The notes beneath the pieces are model-generated. The model saw only the letters and a list, made by a program, of their open reading frames with translations. It was not told the origin of the DNA and made no database searches. Positions 10,268 through 17,601 of a stretch of 39,640 nucleotides of DNA are shown in pieces. Positions within the stretch are counted from its first letter, which is position 1; each line of letters starts with the position of its first letter. The translations under genes were made by a program, and so were the position numbers. Source of the DNA: JAIBJP01 sp035639875 (GTDB lineage Bacteria; Actinomycetota; Thermoleophilia; Gaiellales; Gaiellaceae); assembly GCA_035639875.1 (NCBI GenBank), contig DASQXE010000070.1, positions 1 to 39,640 on the forward strand, in the 5' to 3' direction.

Positions 10268-10374
10268 ACAGCCGCCCGGCTGCAACGGCTGGCACCGGCT
10301 TCGCCACGCCGGGCACGGGCTTCGCCCGCTTGGCGTCTAGTTTGACGCCGGGCGGCTTACAGCCGCCCGGCTGC
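10268..10374. repeat. Pair of 16-base direct repeats in and beside an intergenic region
   Basis: The 16-mer ACAGCCGCCCGGCTGC occurs at 10268-10283 and again at 10359-10374. The second copy lies across the 3' end of the amino acid importer ATPase gene. Each copy contains AGCCG/CGGCT arms able to pair. Between them is a further inverted pair GGCGTC/GACGCC. It looks like a small palindromic intergenic element that spread into the gene end. Confidence 0.55.
10347..10371 (-). terminator. Perfect 11-bp hairpin whose loop holds the stop codon
   Basis: GCCGGGCGGCT (10347-10357) pairs perfectly with AGCCGCCCGGC (10361-10371) around a 3-base loop. On the minus strand this loop, with the adjoining base, contains the TAA stop codon (10359-10357) of the amino acid importer ATPase. 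There is no T-tract, so it may act as a 3' stabiliser or as a Rho-type end rather than as an intrinsic terminator. Confidence 0.5.
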
Positions 10375-11112
10375 GATGATTCGTTGCAGGAACTGCTGCG
10401 TCCGCGGGTTGTGCGGTGACGAAAAAATCTCGTCGGGCGGCGCTTCCTCCAAGATCACGCCGTCGTCGAGGAAGCAGACGCGGTTGGCGATGTCGCGAGC
10501 AAAGCTCATCTCGTGGGTAGCGATGAGCATGGTCATGCCGGAATCGGCCAGCTCGCGAATGACGTCGAGCACCTCGGCGACGAGCTCGGGGTCGAGCGCG
10601 CTCGTGACCTCGTCGAGCAGCATGAGCTTGGGCCGCATGGCGAGCGCGCGCACGATCGCGGCGCGCTGCTGCTGACCGCCGGAAAGGCGGTCGGGGTACT
10701 CGTCCTTCTTGTCGAGGAGACCGAAGCGTTGGAGGAGCTCGCCGGCCTCCGCCTCAGCCTGCTCGGCGGGGACCTTGAGCGCGTTGTGGGGCGCGAGCGT
10801 CACGTTCTTGAGCACGGTCATGTGCGGGAAGAGGTTGAACGCCTGGAAGACGATTCCGATCGAACGACGCACCCGGTCGGCGTCCACTCCGCGGGCGCTG
10901 ATCTCCTCTCCGAGGAACTCGATCCTGCCTGCGTCGATCGGTTCGAGCAGGTTGACGCAGCGAAGGAGAGTCGACTTGCCCGAGCCCGACGCGCCGATGA
11001 GGCAGACGACCTCGTGCTCGGCGACGGCGAGGTCGATTCCTCGCAGGACCTCGACCCGCCCGAACGCCTTGTGGACGCGCTCGAGGCTGAGGGCCCAGGC
11101 TCCGTCGGTCAC
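10357..11112 (-). CDS. Polar amino acid ABC transporter ATPase (GlnQ/HisP type)
   Basis: This 251-residue ATPase closes a three-gene amino acid importer operon. Walker A is GASGSGKST, the signature LSGGQQQRAAI, Walker B LMLLDEVTSALD, and the switch histidine lies in IATHEMSF. The LDEVTSALDPELV sequence is the diagnostic form of the polar amino acid subfamily. The GTG start overlaps the permease stop as GTGA. A longer open frame runs upstream through permease sequence but starts outside any ABC fold. The C-terminal residues are encoded inside the perfect hairpin at 10347-10371, so part of the protein end may derive from the repeat. Confidence 0.93.
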   Translation of the reverse strand: MTDGAWALSLERVHKAFGRVEVLRGIDLAVAEHEVVCLIGASGSGKSTLLRCVNLLEPIDAGRIEFLGEEISARGVDADRVRRSIGIVFQAFNLFPHMTVLKNVTLAPHNALKVPAEQAEAEAGELLQRFGLLDKKDEYPDRLSGGQQQRAAIVRALAMRPKLMLLDEVTSALDPELVAEVLDVIRELADSGMTMLIATHEMSFARDIANRVCFLDDGVILEEAPPDEIFSSPHNPRTQQFLQRIIAAGRL

Positions 11113-11951
11113 GCTGTGATGGCTCCGCCCGTGACTCGGCGGCGGCGGCTCCGGAGCGCGAGCCAGTCCGTGAGCCGAGCGAGGGGGATCGTGAAGAGGA
11201 TGAAGACGACGGCGGCGGCGACATAGGGCGTGAAGTTGAACGTAGCGGCGTTGTCGATCTGGGACTGGCGAAACGTCTCCACGGGGCCGATGAGGGCGAC
11301 CAACGCGGTGTCCTTCTGCAGCCCGATGAAATCGTTCAGCAGCGGCGGAACGACGCGCCGTACCGCCTGCGGGACGACCACGAAGCGAAGCGACTGCGCC
11401 CGCGAGAGGCCGAGCGAGCGAGCGGCTGCGTCCTGGCTCGGGTGAACTGACTCGATGCCTGCCCGGTAGACCTCCGCGACGTACGCCGAGTAGACGAGCA
11501 CCAGCGCGACCACGGCCCAAAAGAACGGCGAGCGGGGCACGCCCGAGATGGCAAGGGCCGGCGCGCCGAAGCCGAGCATGAAGATGAGGAGGATGGTCGG
11601 AACCCCGCGGAAGAGGTCGGTGTAGGCGATCGCCAGCGCCCGGAGCGGAAAGAAGACTGGCCCCGGCAGGCTGCGGAGGATGGCGATGAAGAGCGCGAAG
11701 ACGAGGATGAAGACCTCGGCGATGCAGAAGAGCTTGATGTTCGTCCAGAAGGCTCGCAGGATCTCCGGAAACGAATCCTTGAAGACGCCGGGATCGAAGA
11801 ACGCGCTCTTCACCTCCGGCCACCCCGGCGAATTCGTCACGACAAGGATCAGCACTGTGAAGAAGACGACCGTGCTGGCCAGCGCGATCGTGACGCTGCG
11901 GGCGTCGGTTCCCATCCCGCCCAGGATCCTGGACCGGCGGCTGCCGTTCAC
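11109..11951 (-). CDS. Polar amino acid ABC transporter permease (HisM/GlnP type)
   Basis: This 280-residue permease has a first helix near residues 21-42, the TNIKLFCIAEVF motif opening the core domain, and the conserved FRGVPTILLI and AAARSLGLSRAQSLRFVVVPQA (EAA) motifs of the HisMQ family. Only one permease gene is present, so it probably works as a homodimer. The start is uncertain: GTG at 11951 gives the full length but has no clear ribosome-binding site, while an in-frame ATG at 11915 is preceded by GGCGGG and would remove 12 residues. The gene overlaps the ATPase gene by 4 bases. Confidence 0.9.
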   Translation of the reverse strand: MNGSRRSRILGGMGTDARSVTIALASTVVFFTVLILVVTNSPGWPEVKSAFFDPGVFKDSFPEILRAFWTNIKLFCIAEVFILVFALFIAILRSLPGPVFFPLRALAIAYTDLFRGVPTILLIFMLGFGAPALAISGVPRSPFFWAVVALVLVYSAYVAEVYRAGIESVHPSQDAAARSLGLSRAQSLRFVVVPQAVRRVVPPLLNDFIGLQKDTALVALIGPVETFRQSQIDNAATFNFTPYVAAAVVFILFTIPLARLTDWLALRSRRRRVTGGAITA

Positions 11952-11966
11952 ACTAGGAGTGTCCCG

Positions 11967-12860
11967 CTACTGCAGGACGGGAGCGCTTGCCTTCTCGGAG
12001 AGCCAGGTTTTCTGGATCTGCGCGAGCGTCCCGGCGCCTTTCAGTGCGGCGAGAGCCTTGTTGACGCAGGACGTGAGCGGGCTGCCCTTCTGGAGAACCA
12101 TGCCGAAGTGCTCCGGGGTCCCGACGGTCGGGAACTGGCCGACGATCTTCGAGTTGTCGAGCTGGGCGGCGGTGATGTAGAACGCGGTCGGGAGGTCGGT
12201 GACGATGCCATCGATCTGCTTCGCCTTCACTGCCGCGATGGCAGCGTCATTCGTGTCGTAGACGCTCGGCTGCTTGCTCGGCTGGATGTTCGAGACGATG
12301 TACTGGTAGCTCGTCGTCCCAATCTGAGCTCCCAGCTTCGCGTCCTTCAGATCGGCAATGGAGCTCGCGCCCGCGATCTTCGAGCTGTTCAGCGCGACGA
12401 GCGCCTGATTCACGTCGTAATAGGAGTCGCTGAAGTCCACCGCGGTGGCGCGCTCGGGCGTGTACGAGATCTCGTTGATGTCGAAGTCGAAGTCCTTAGG
12501 CCCTGGCTTGAAGGAATTGTTGAACGGCACGACCGTCCACTCGACCTCGTCCTTCGAGAAGCCGAGCTTGTCCGCGACCGCGTAGGCGACGGCGCTTTCG
12601 AAGCCCTGGCCGCTGGCGGGATCGCTGACCTTCCAGGGGTTCTTCGGCGTGCCGCCGAACCAGGGCGGATAGGCCGGGTTGTCCGTCCCGATCGTCAGTT
12701 TCCCGGAATTGACGAGCTGGAGCTGATCCTTCGCACACGGATTGGCCGCCGTTGTGCCTGTGCCTCCGGTCGCTTGCGTCGTCGTGGTCCCGCCTCCGCC
12801 GCAGCCCGCGGCGACGGCGAGTCCGAGAACCGCGATGCCGGCCGCAACGAGCCTTCGCAC
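11967..12860 (-). CDS. Amino acid-binding lipoprotein of ABC importer (SBP family 3)
   Basis: This 297-residue solute-binding protein has a lipoprotein signal with lipobox VAAGC (C20) and a threonine/glycine-rich linker. The family-3 fold starts at GKLTIGTDNPAYPPW and continues with GFESAVAYAVADKLG, FDFDINEISYTPERATAVDFSDSYY and GTTSYQYI. The start is a GTG with no strong ribosome-binding site. It is the first gene of the importer operon, 15 bases before the permease. Binding of a polar amino acid is expected; which one cannot be said. The preceding gene ends only 10 bases upstream. Confidence 0.93.
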   Translation of the reverse strand: MRRLVAAGIAVLGLAVAAGCGGGGTTTTQATGGTGTTAANPCAKDQLQLVNSGKLTIGTDNPAYPPWFGGTPKNPWKVSDPASGQGFESAVAYAVADKLGFSKDEVEWTVVPFNNSFKPGPKDFDFDINEISYTPERATAVDFSDSYYDVNQALVALNSSKIAGASSIADLKDAKLGAQIGTTSYQYIVSNIQPSKQPSVYDTNDAAIAAVKAKQIDGIVTDLPTAFYITAAQLDNSKIVGQFPTVGTPEHFGMVLQKGSPLTSCVNKALAALKGAGTLAQIQKTWLSEKASAPVLQ

Positions 12861-12870
12861 GAAGCGCAGG

Positions 12871-14157
12871 CTACGGCATCAGGCGAGGAGGGTCGAGCGA
12901 GAACGTATCGATGGAGCTTCCGTCAGCGTCCAGAGCGACGAGCTCGGTGGGCCGGTGGGCCGGCGACAGCCGCTTGCCGTCGAACCAGAAGCCGAAGAAC
13001 GAGCGCGTGAAGATGTCGGCGCCCGCGCTGGTTCCGTCCTGGAACCGCACGCGGACGGCCGCCGCGGCGCGCGGAGGCGTTCCGTCCAGCACCGCGAAGC
13101 CCGACCGATCCGCATAGACCTCGATCGTGTGCGCAGAGAAGGTCGAAGGCTGGTCGGGGCTCGGCTCACCGTACGGACAACCGGTCGTCGTGTGCTCGAA
13201 GGCGAGACGGTGGTCGTCGTACCCGAAGCAGAGCCCACCGTTTCCCCATGGAGCTGCGTAGACGTCGAATGACCCCCGTGACGTGTGCACCGTTCTCACG
13301 AGCCGCGTCTCGTCGAGACGCACCTTGGGACCGATTTCGGCCCCGATAGGGAGGATGGCGACGAGGGCATTCCGAACCGCCTCCTGTCCCGGACTGCCGT
13401 CGCTCTCCGGGATCGCTGCCAGTGCGGCCGCCCGTGACGAGAACGAGAACTTGTTCAAGTGCTGGGTGGCGAGGAGCGCGCCGTCCGGCCCACGCGCTTC
13501 GAGGGCGACGGGCCGGTGGCCGGCTGCTGTCTCATCGCCGCCGACGACGTAAATCCACCAGGGAGCGCGCACGGACACCTTGTGCGCGGCGCCGTCCTCG
13601 AAGCGCACCTCGATCGATGCGACGCCGTCGGGCACCCGGCCGTAGATCGGAAAGACGTCGCCGTAGGAGCTCGAGTGGAAATTTCCGTACGGGACCTTCA
13701 TCTCCGGCACGGTGTCCACGCTGCAGCTGCCCCCGTCGACCGTCGAGCCGGTCGCCGAGGCGACGCAGTACCGCGCCCCCTTCGTCGCCGGCGCGATGTA
13801 GATCGTCGTCCTTCCGGCTTCTGAGTCGAAAGACGCGAGGCGGACGTATCGTTCGGCGTCGACCTCGAATCCCTGCGACAGCCGACGTAGCTCGGCCACG
13901 ATCGCCGCCGGCGTCGGCTCCGAGTCGTCTGCGCCGAAGTACTGGACGGCGAACTGCGAGACGCTGGCCGCAGTTCCCGCGACGAGGATCACGGCCGCCG
14001 CGAGCAAGAGCAGGGGACGGCGGCGGATGCGCTGAGTGGCCGTCGGGCGCTCACGCGGCTCCGCAAGGACTCGGCGCAGAAGCTCCTCGTCGACCCCGAA
14101 GGCACGCGCAGGTTCGGGATTGGCACGGCGTAGGCGGATTTCGAGATCAAGCGTCAC
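12871..14157 (-). CDS. Membrane-anchored protein with two internal repeats, downstream of an ECF sigma factor
   Basis: I do not recognise a named family in these 428 residues. Residues 1-47 are charged and cytoplasmic, residues 48-68 form one transmembrane helix, and the rest should be extracellular. That part is a tandem duplication: about 105-228 and 287-415 share the order of motifs VR.....G...Y.AP, a cysteine pair, V.VRF.DG, and HRP..L.A...DG. The GTG start at 14157 has a strong GAGGGGAG site and lies 12 bases after the sigma factor stop, so they form an operon. By position it could be an anti-sigma or sensor partner, but no zinc anti-sigma motif is visible. That role is inference. Confidence 0.8.
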   Translation of the reverse strand: MTLDLEIRLRRANPEPARAFGVDEELLRRVLAEPRERPTATQRIRRRPLLLLAAAVILVAGTAASVSQFAVQYFGADDSEPTPAAIVAELRRLSQGFEVDAERYVRLASFDSEAGRTTIYIAPATKGARYCVASATGSTVDGGSCSVDTVPEMKVPYGNFHSSSYGDVFPIYGRVPDGVASIEVRFEDGAAHKVSVRAPWWIYVVGGDETAAGHRPVALEARGPDGALLATQHLNKFSFSSRAAALAAIPESDGSPGQEAVRNALVAILPIGAEIGPKVRLDETRLVRTVHTSRGSFDVYAAPWGNGGLCFGYDDHRLAFEHTTTGCPYGEPSPDQPSTFSAHTIEVYADRSGFAVLDGTPPRAAAAVRVRFQDGTSAGADIFTRSFFGFWFDGKRLSPAHRPTELVALDADGSSIDTFSLDPPRLMP

Positions 14158-14169
14158 GTGACTCCCCTC

Positions 14170-14772
14170 TCAATCGTTCGAGCTCGACATGAGTTCGGCG
14201 CGTAGTCGGCGTCGAATGCGCCAAAGCCGCGTGAGAGCAGCCGGGCGCGAACACCCGAGCGCTCCAGCTGCTCTCGCCGGCTCGAGGTCTTCCCAGTAGA
14301 CGAGCAGGATGAGCTCCCGGTCCTCCTCGGAGAGCGCCGCGAGAGCCCTTCGGAGTTGGCCGTCGGGCAGCTCCGGCGCTGCGGTCTCGGTGAGGCCGGC
14401 CTCGACGAGACGTTCAGCCACCGCTGCTTGCCTCCGCGTCGAGCGCAGCAGGTCGGCCACGACTCGTCGGGCGACGCCATAGAGCCAGGGCAGCGCGTCC
14501 TCCGGGACCTGCTCGAGCCGTCGCCAAGCGATCAAAAACGTCTCGGCGACGACGTCGTCGGCCCGCGCAGGAAAGCGTCGACGGGCGTAAGCCGTCACCG
14601 ACGCGAAGTGGCTGCGATAGAGGACCTCGAACCGTCGTTCGTCGGCCGTAAACGTTCGCGATTCGCGAAGCGGGCTCGCCGGCGTGACGTTCACCTGCAC
14701 ATCTTGGTCAATGGCCGGTCCTGCGCCTGGAATCACGGCGGACTCGCTTAACGCGTCCTTAACCCGCCACAA
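14170..14772 (-). CDS. ECF-type RNA polymerase sigma factor
   Basis: This protein of up to 200 residues has region 2 (FEVLYRSHFASVTAYARRR...DDVVAETFLIAWRRLEQVP...LPWLYGVARRVVADLLRS) and region 4 (LRRALAALSEEDRELILLVYWEDLEPARAAGALGCSRPAALTRLWRIRRRLRAEL). The start is unclear: the first in-frame candidate is a TTG at 14772, but region 2 begins only near residue 45, and GTG codons at 14736, 14700 or 14694 would give the usual length. The downstream partner is a membrane protein with internal repeats. It probably controls an envelope-related regulon and may govern the divergent HtrA gene, whose start is 36 bases away. Confidence 0.9.
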   Translation of the reverse strand: MWRVKDALSESAVIPGAGPAIDQDVQVNVTPASPLRESRTFTADERRFEVLYRSHFASVTAYARRRFPARADDVVAETFLIAWRRLEQVPEDALPWLYGVARRVVADLLRSTRRQAAVAERLVEAGLTETAAPELPDGQLRRALAALSEEDRELILLVYWEDLEPARAAGALGCSRPAALTRLWRIRRRLRAELMSSSND

Positions 14773-14808
14773 CCCGCGCTTAAACGACCCGGAGCTATAA
14801 CCGCTCTC
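14773..14808. promoter_or_regulatory. Short divergent promoter region between ECF sigma factor and HtrA gene
   Basis: Only 36 bases separate the first possible sigma factor start from the HtrA ATG. They hold AT-rich words in a GC-rich background, including TATAAC at 14796-14801 on the plus strand (GTTATA on the minus strand) and TTAAAC around 14780. I cannot assign matching -35 elements. If the sigma factor starts further in, the region is correspondingly longer. Confidence 0.35.
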
Positions 14809-15969
14809 ATGCAGGCGTTGTGGCCGCGCGCTGGCGCGCTAGTTGTCGCCGCCCTCCTAGGGGGCGGGATCGCCGTAGGAATCGACCGGGCGGTCGGCGA
14901 GGAGAACCAAACCACCGTGATCCGTGAGGTGAGCGCCGGCACAGCCGAGTCGACCTCGTTCCACAACGCCGGCGGGCGCACCATCTCGGACATCTACGCG
15001 GGCGCAAAGCGCGGCGTCGTTCAGGTTCTCGCCACGGCCGTCGTGTCCGAGAACCCGTTCTTCGGCGCCCAGGAGGCCCGCCTCCTCGGCTCCGGGTTCG
15101 TGATCGACAAGGCCGGCCACGTCGTGACGAATTACCACGTGGTCGAGGGCGCCTCGAAGGTCGAGGTCAGCTTCTCCGGAAACGACGAGATGCCGGCCAC
15201 CGTCGTCGGGCGCGATCCGTCGACCGACATCGCTGTACTCCGCATCAAGCGCGCACAAAGCCGGGCGCTGACCCCACTCCCGCTCGGGAATTCGAGCCAG
15301 GTCAGGGTGGGTGACGCCGTCGTGGCGATCGGCAATCCATTCGGGCTCGAGCGGACGGTCACCGCCGGCATCGTCAGCGCCTTGCAGCGCGAGATCACCG
15401 CCCCGAACGGCTTCGCGATCGACGAGGTTATCCAGACCGATGCCGCGATCAACAAGGGGAACTCGGGCGGCCCGCTCCTCAACGCCGACGGGCAGGTCAT
15501 CGGGGTCAACTCGCAGATCGAGAGCGAGTCGGGGGGCAACGTGGGGATCGGATTCGCCATTCCGATCAACACGGTCAAGGACGTCGTCTCGCAGCTCATC
15601 GAACACGGCAAGGTGGAGCACGCCTACATCGGTGTCGAGATGACCACGGTCACGAGGGAGCTCGCGTCGAACGTGCGCCTACCCGCCGACCACGGCGTCC
15701 TCGTCGAACGTGTGCGCCCGGGAAGCCCGGCCGCGGAAGCCGGACTGCGCGGCGGCTCGTCCCAGGTCGTCGTCGACGGCGAGAGCTACTTGATCGGCGG
15801 GGACGTCGTCACCGCCATCGACGGCCAGCCGATCGAATCCGCCGACCAGCTGCGGAGCGTAGTCACGTCGAAGAGGCCCGGAGACGAGCTCACGCTCCAG
15901 ATCCACCGGCAGAACGAAACAAAAGAGATCACGGTGACGCTTGGGCGCCAACCCAACTCGATCGGATGA
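14809..15969 (+). CDS. HtrA/DegP-type serine protease with PDZ domain
   Basis: This 386-residue protein has an N-terminal transmembrane anchor (residues 8-24), a trypsin-like domain with the complete triad H110 (TNYHVV), D140 (STDIAVL) and S219 (GNSGGPLL), and one PDZ domain from about residue 270 to 380 (AYIGVEM...GVLVERVRPGSPAAEAGLRGG...GDVVTAIDGQPI). It acts outside the membrane in degradation or sensing of misfolded envelope proteins. The ATG start is the only good one before the anchor. It is divergent from an ECF sigma factor, an arrangement consistent with envelope-stress control, though control itself is not shown by the sequence. Confidence 0.95.
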   Translation: MQALWPRAGALVVAALLGGGIAVGIDRAVGEENQTTVIREVSAGTAESTSFHNAGGRTISDIYAGAKRGVVQVLATAVVSENPFFGAQEARLLGSGFVIDKAGHVVTNYHVVEGASKVEVSFSGNDEMPATVVGRDPSTDIAVLRIKRAQSRALTPLPLGNSSQVRVGDAVVAIGNPFGLERTVTAGIVSALQREITAPNGFAIDEVIQTDAAINKGNSGGPLLNADGQVIGVNSQIESESGGNVGIGFAIPINTVKDVVSQLIEHGKVEHAYIGVEMTTVTRELASNVRLPADHGVLVERVRPGSPAAEAGLRGGSSQVVVDGESYLIGGDVVTAIDGQPIESADQLRSVVTSKRPGDELTLQIHRQNETKEITVTLGRQPNSIG

Positions 15970-16075
15970 GCGGCCGGCCGACTTACACCGGCGCCGCTCT
16001 CCCAAGGATGGGCCCTTTCCCCCAGGGGCCCGCTTCCGGAAGCCGAATCGCCAGCTTGGCTGACCGGAAGTAACC

Positions 16076-16111
16076 GGTCGGAGGCCCGCCCGCCTGCCCG
16101 GGCCTCCGACC
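16076..16111 (+). terminator. Perfect 13-bp hairpin downstream of the HtrA gene
   Basis: GGTCGGAGGCCCG (16076-16088) pairs perfectly with CGGGCCTCCGACC (16099-16111) across a 10-base loop. It lies 107 bases after the HtrA stop and before the next plus-strand gene. No run of T follows, so it is a strong hairpin but not a classical intrinsic terminator. A perfect 12-base palindrome GCTTCCGGAAGC at 16032-16043 lies just upstream. Confidence 0.5.
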
Positions 16112-16145
16112 CACCTCTCTAGCGAACTGGACGGCGGGGCCTTTT

Positions 16146-16267
16146 GGCCGGGCAAGCCCGGCCACGCCGCTCGCCTGACGACGCTCGCAGGAGGATGCTG
16201 CGCTCGCGCCAGCTCGCCATACCTCCTGTACTGTCTCGCCGTCGCTCGCTTGCATCCTTTGCGACCG
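16146..16267. repeat. Dispersed intergenic repeat, copy A
   Basis: The element opens with the hairpin GGCCGGGC-AA-GCCCGGCC (16146-16163) and ends with CGCTCGC (16243-16249), the loop TTGCATCCTTT and GCGACCG (16261-16267). The 3' half matches the copy at 25885-25937: both contain GCTCGCC, GTACTG, CTCGC, CGCTCGCTTGC and TCCTTTGCGA in the same order. It overlaps the first 24 codons of the annotated GCS2 gene. Confidence 0.6.
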
Positions 16268-17331
16268 CCCGTCCCAGTGCCGCTAGAGGACGTTCAGCGC
16301 TGATCCCGCACGCCTTCGGGCAGAGCGCTCCCTGGTCGGTCGGCCTCGAGGAAGAGCTGTTCGCCCTCGACGCCGAGTCGCTCTCGCCCGCGCCTTTCCC
16401 GCGTCAACATCTGGACGGCAAGCGCCTGAAGGCCGAGCTCTTTGCCGCCGTCGTCGAGCTCAATACCGGGATTTGCGACTCCGTCACGGAGGCCGTCGCC
16501 GAGCTCGCTGAGCTGCGAGCCGAAGCGAAGGAGCGAGCCGCCGAGGCCGGGCTCGTCCTCGCGGCCGCCGGGACGTGGCCGACGGCGGTCTCGGAGGAGC
16601 AACCGATCACGGAGGACGAGGGCTATCGCCGGTTCGTGGAGTACGCCGGTTCCTCCGCGCGGCGGCAGTACTGCTCGGGACTCCACGTCCATATTGGGAT
16701 TCAGAGCCCCGATGCATGCATGGCGGTCCTCGAAGCCGTGCTTCCCTGGCTGCCCCTCGTGCTGGCGGTCTCCACCAACTCGCCGTACGTCGCCGGCCGC
16801 GAGACCGGCCTCGCCTCCGCGCGAGCAGAAATCCTGGCGCTGCTCCCGCGCAGCGGCGCGCCGCCGGTCTTCGGGTCGTACGCCGAGTGGGAGGCCTTCG
16901 CCGAACGGCTGCTCGCACTCGGCCTCGCTGACGAGTACACGCGCATCTGGTGGGACATCCGCCCCCATCCGCGTTACGGCACGCTCGAGATCCGCATGCC
17001 GGACCAGCCGACTCGGCTCGAGGCGACGGCGGCGGTTGCGTCCCTCGTCCATGCGCTCGTCCGAGGTTCGGACGCAACTGGCCGAGCCGACCGGGGCGCC
17101 TACGCGGAGAACCGGTGGGCCGCTCTCCGTTTCGGCCGAGCAGCGCGGCTGATCCATCCGGACGGCGATCGACTCGCCACGGTGGCCGACCTTCTCGACG
17201 AGCTTGCCGGACGCCTCGGCAACGGGGTAGTCGAGCCCGCCCGCTCTCTCGACCAGGGCGGCGACCAGCTGGAGCTCGGGCGCGCGGAGGGGCTTCAGTC
17301 CCTCTGCCGCCGCTTGGTGGAGCTCACGTAA
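16195..17331 (+). CDS. Glutamate-cysteine ligase family 2 (GCS2, YbdK/EgtA-like carboxylate-amine ligase)
   Basis: This protein of about 378 residues is a GCS2-type ATP-grasp-like ligase; family members join glutamate and cysteine, or act as weak carboxylate-amine ligases. The fold starts at SVGLEEELFALD; further marks are LNTGICDSV, GLHVHIGI, LPLVLAVSTNSPYVAGRETGLASARAEI, WWDIRPHPRYGTLEIRMPDQP and YAENRWAALRFG. The true start is uncertain. The ATG at 16195 translates through a dispersed repeat, and no ATG, GTG or TTG lies in frame between the repeat and the conserved fold; a CTG at 16300, nine bases after AGAGGA, is another candidate. It is followed closely by thiol-related genes. Confidence 0.88.
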   Translation: MLRSRQLAIPPVLSRRRSLASFATARPSAARGRSALIPHAFGQSAPWSVGLEEELFALDAESLSPAPFPRQHLDGKRLKAELFAAVVELNTGICDSVTEAVAELAELRAEAKERAAEAGLVLAAAGTWPTAVSEEQPITEDEGYRRFVEYAGSSARRQYCSGLHVHIGIQSPDACMAVLEAVLPWLPLVLAVSTNSPYVAGRETGLASARAEILALLPRSGAPPVFGSYAEWEAFAERLLALGLADEYTRIWWDIRPHPRYGTLEIRMPDQPTRLEATAAVASLVHALVRGSDATGRADRGAYAENRWAALRFGRAARLIHPDGDRLATVADLLDELAGRLGNGVVEPARSLDQGGDQLELGRAEGLQSLCRRLVELT

Positions 17332-17340
17332 CATCGGACC

Positions 17341-17553
17341 GTGGCGCTGCAGTCCGAGACGATTGAGGTCAGCGGTGTGCGCTGCGAACGTTGCGTCATG
17401 CGGCTCGGCGGAGCGCTCCAGGGGCTCGACGGACTCGAGTCCGCGAATGCCAACCTCATGGGACAAGTGATGCTCGCGTGGGACGACGAGCGCATCGCCC
17501 GCGCGGAGATCGTTGCCGCACTCGAACGCGGCGGTTTTCCGCTCCGTTCGTAG
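17341..17553 (+). CDS. Heavy-metal-associated (HMA) domain protein, copper-chaperone-like
   Basis: This is a 70-residue single HMA domain. The metal motif is GVRCERC, giving the CxxC pair at C15 and C18, and the remaining order (VMRLGGALQGLDGLESANANLMGQVML, then EIVAALERGGF) follows the beta-alpha-beta-beta-alpha-beta pattern of CopZ/Atx1 proteins. It should be a soluble cytosolic carrier of Cu(I) or a similar thiophilic metal. The GTG start lies 9 bases after the GCS2 stop, suggesting co-transcription. No copper ATPase is in the window. The TAG stop is immediately followed by the SigR-type promoter. Confidence 0.85.
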   Translation: MALQSETIEVSGVRCERCVMRLGGALQGLDGLESANANLMGQVMLAWDDERIARAEIVAALERGGFPLRS

Positions 17554-17554
17554 C

Positions 17555-17581
17555 GGGAATAACAAGAAGAGCCCGTCCGTT
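17555..17581 (+). promoter_or_regulatory. SigR/SigH-type promoter (GGGAAT-N18-GTT) of the sigma/anti-sigma operon
   Basis: GGGAAT at 17555-17560 is followed after 18 bases by GTT at 17579-17581, 20 bases before the ATG of the sigma gene. This matches the known SigR/SigH consensus GGAAT-N18/19-GTT, so the operon is probably autoregulated. An imperfect inverted repeat (TAACAAGA 17560-17567 and TCTTGTTA 17583-17590) overlaps the element. Confidence 0.75.
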
Positions 17582-17601
17582 CTCTTGTTAGGGTCCGGGC
17601 G

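Noticed and set aside
14154..14480. 108-residue minus-strand frame whose TGA would overlap the GTG of the membrane protein gene
   Set aside because: It is out of frame with the ECF sigma factor region 4, which covers the same DNA with clear motifs. The overlap with the GTG is coincidental.
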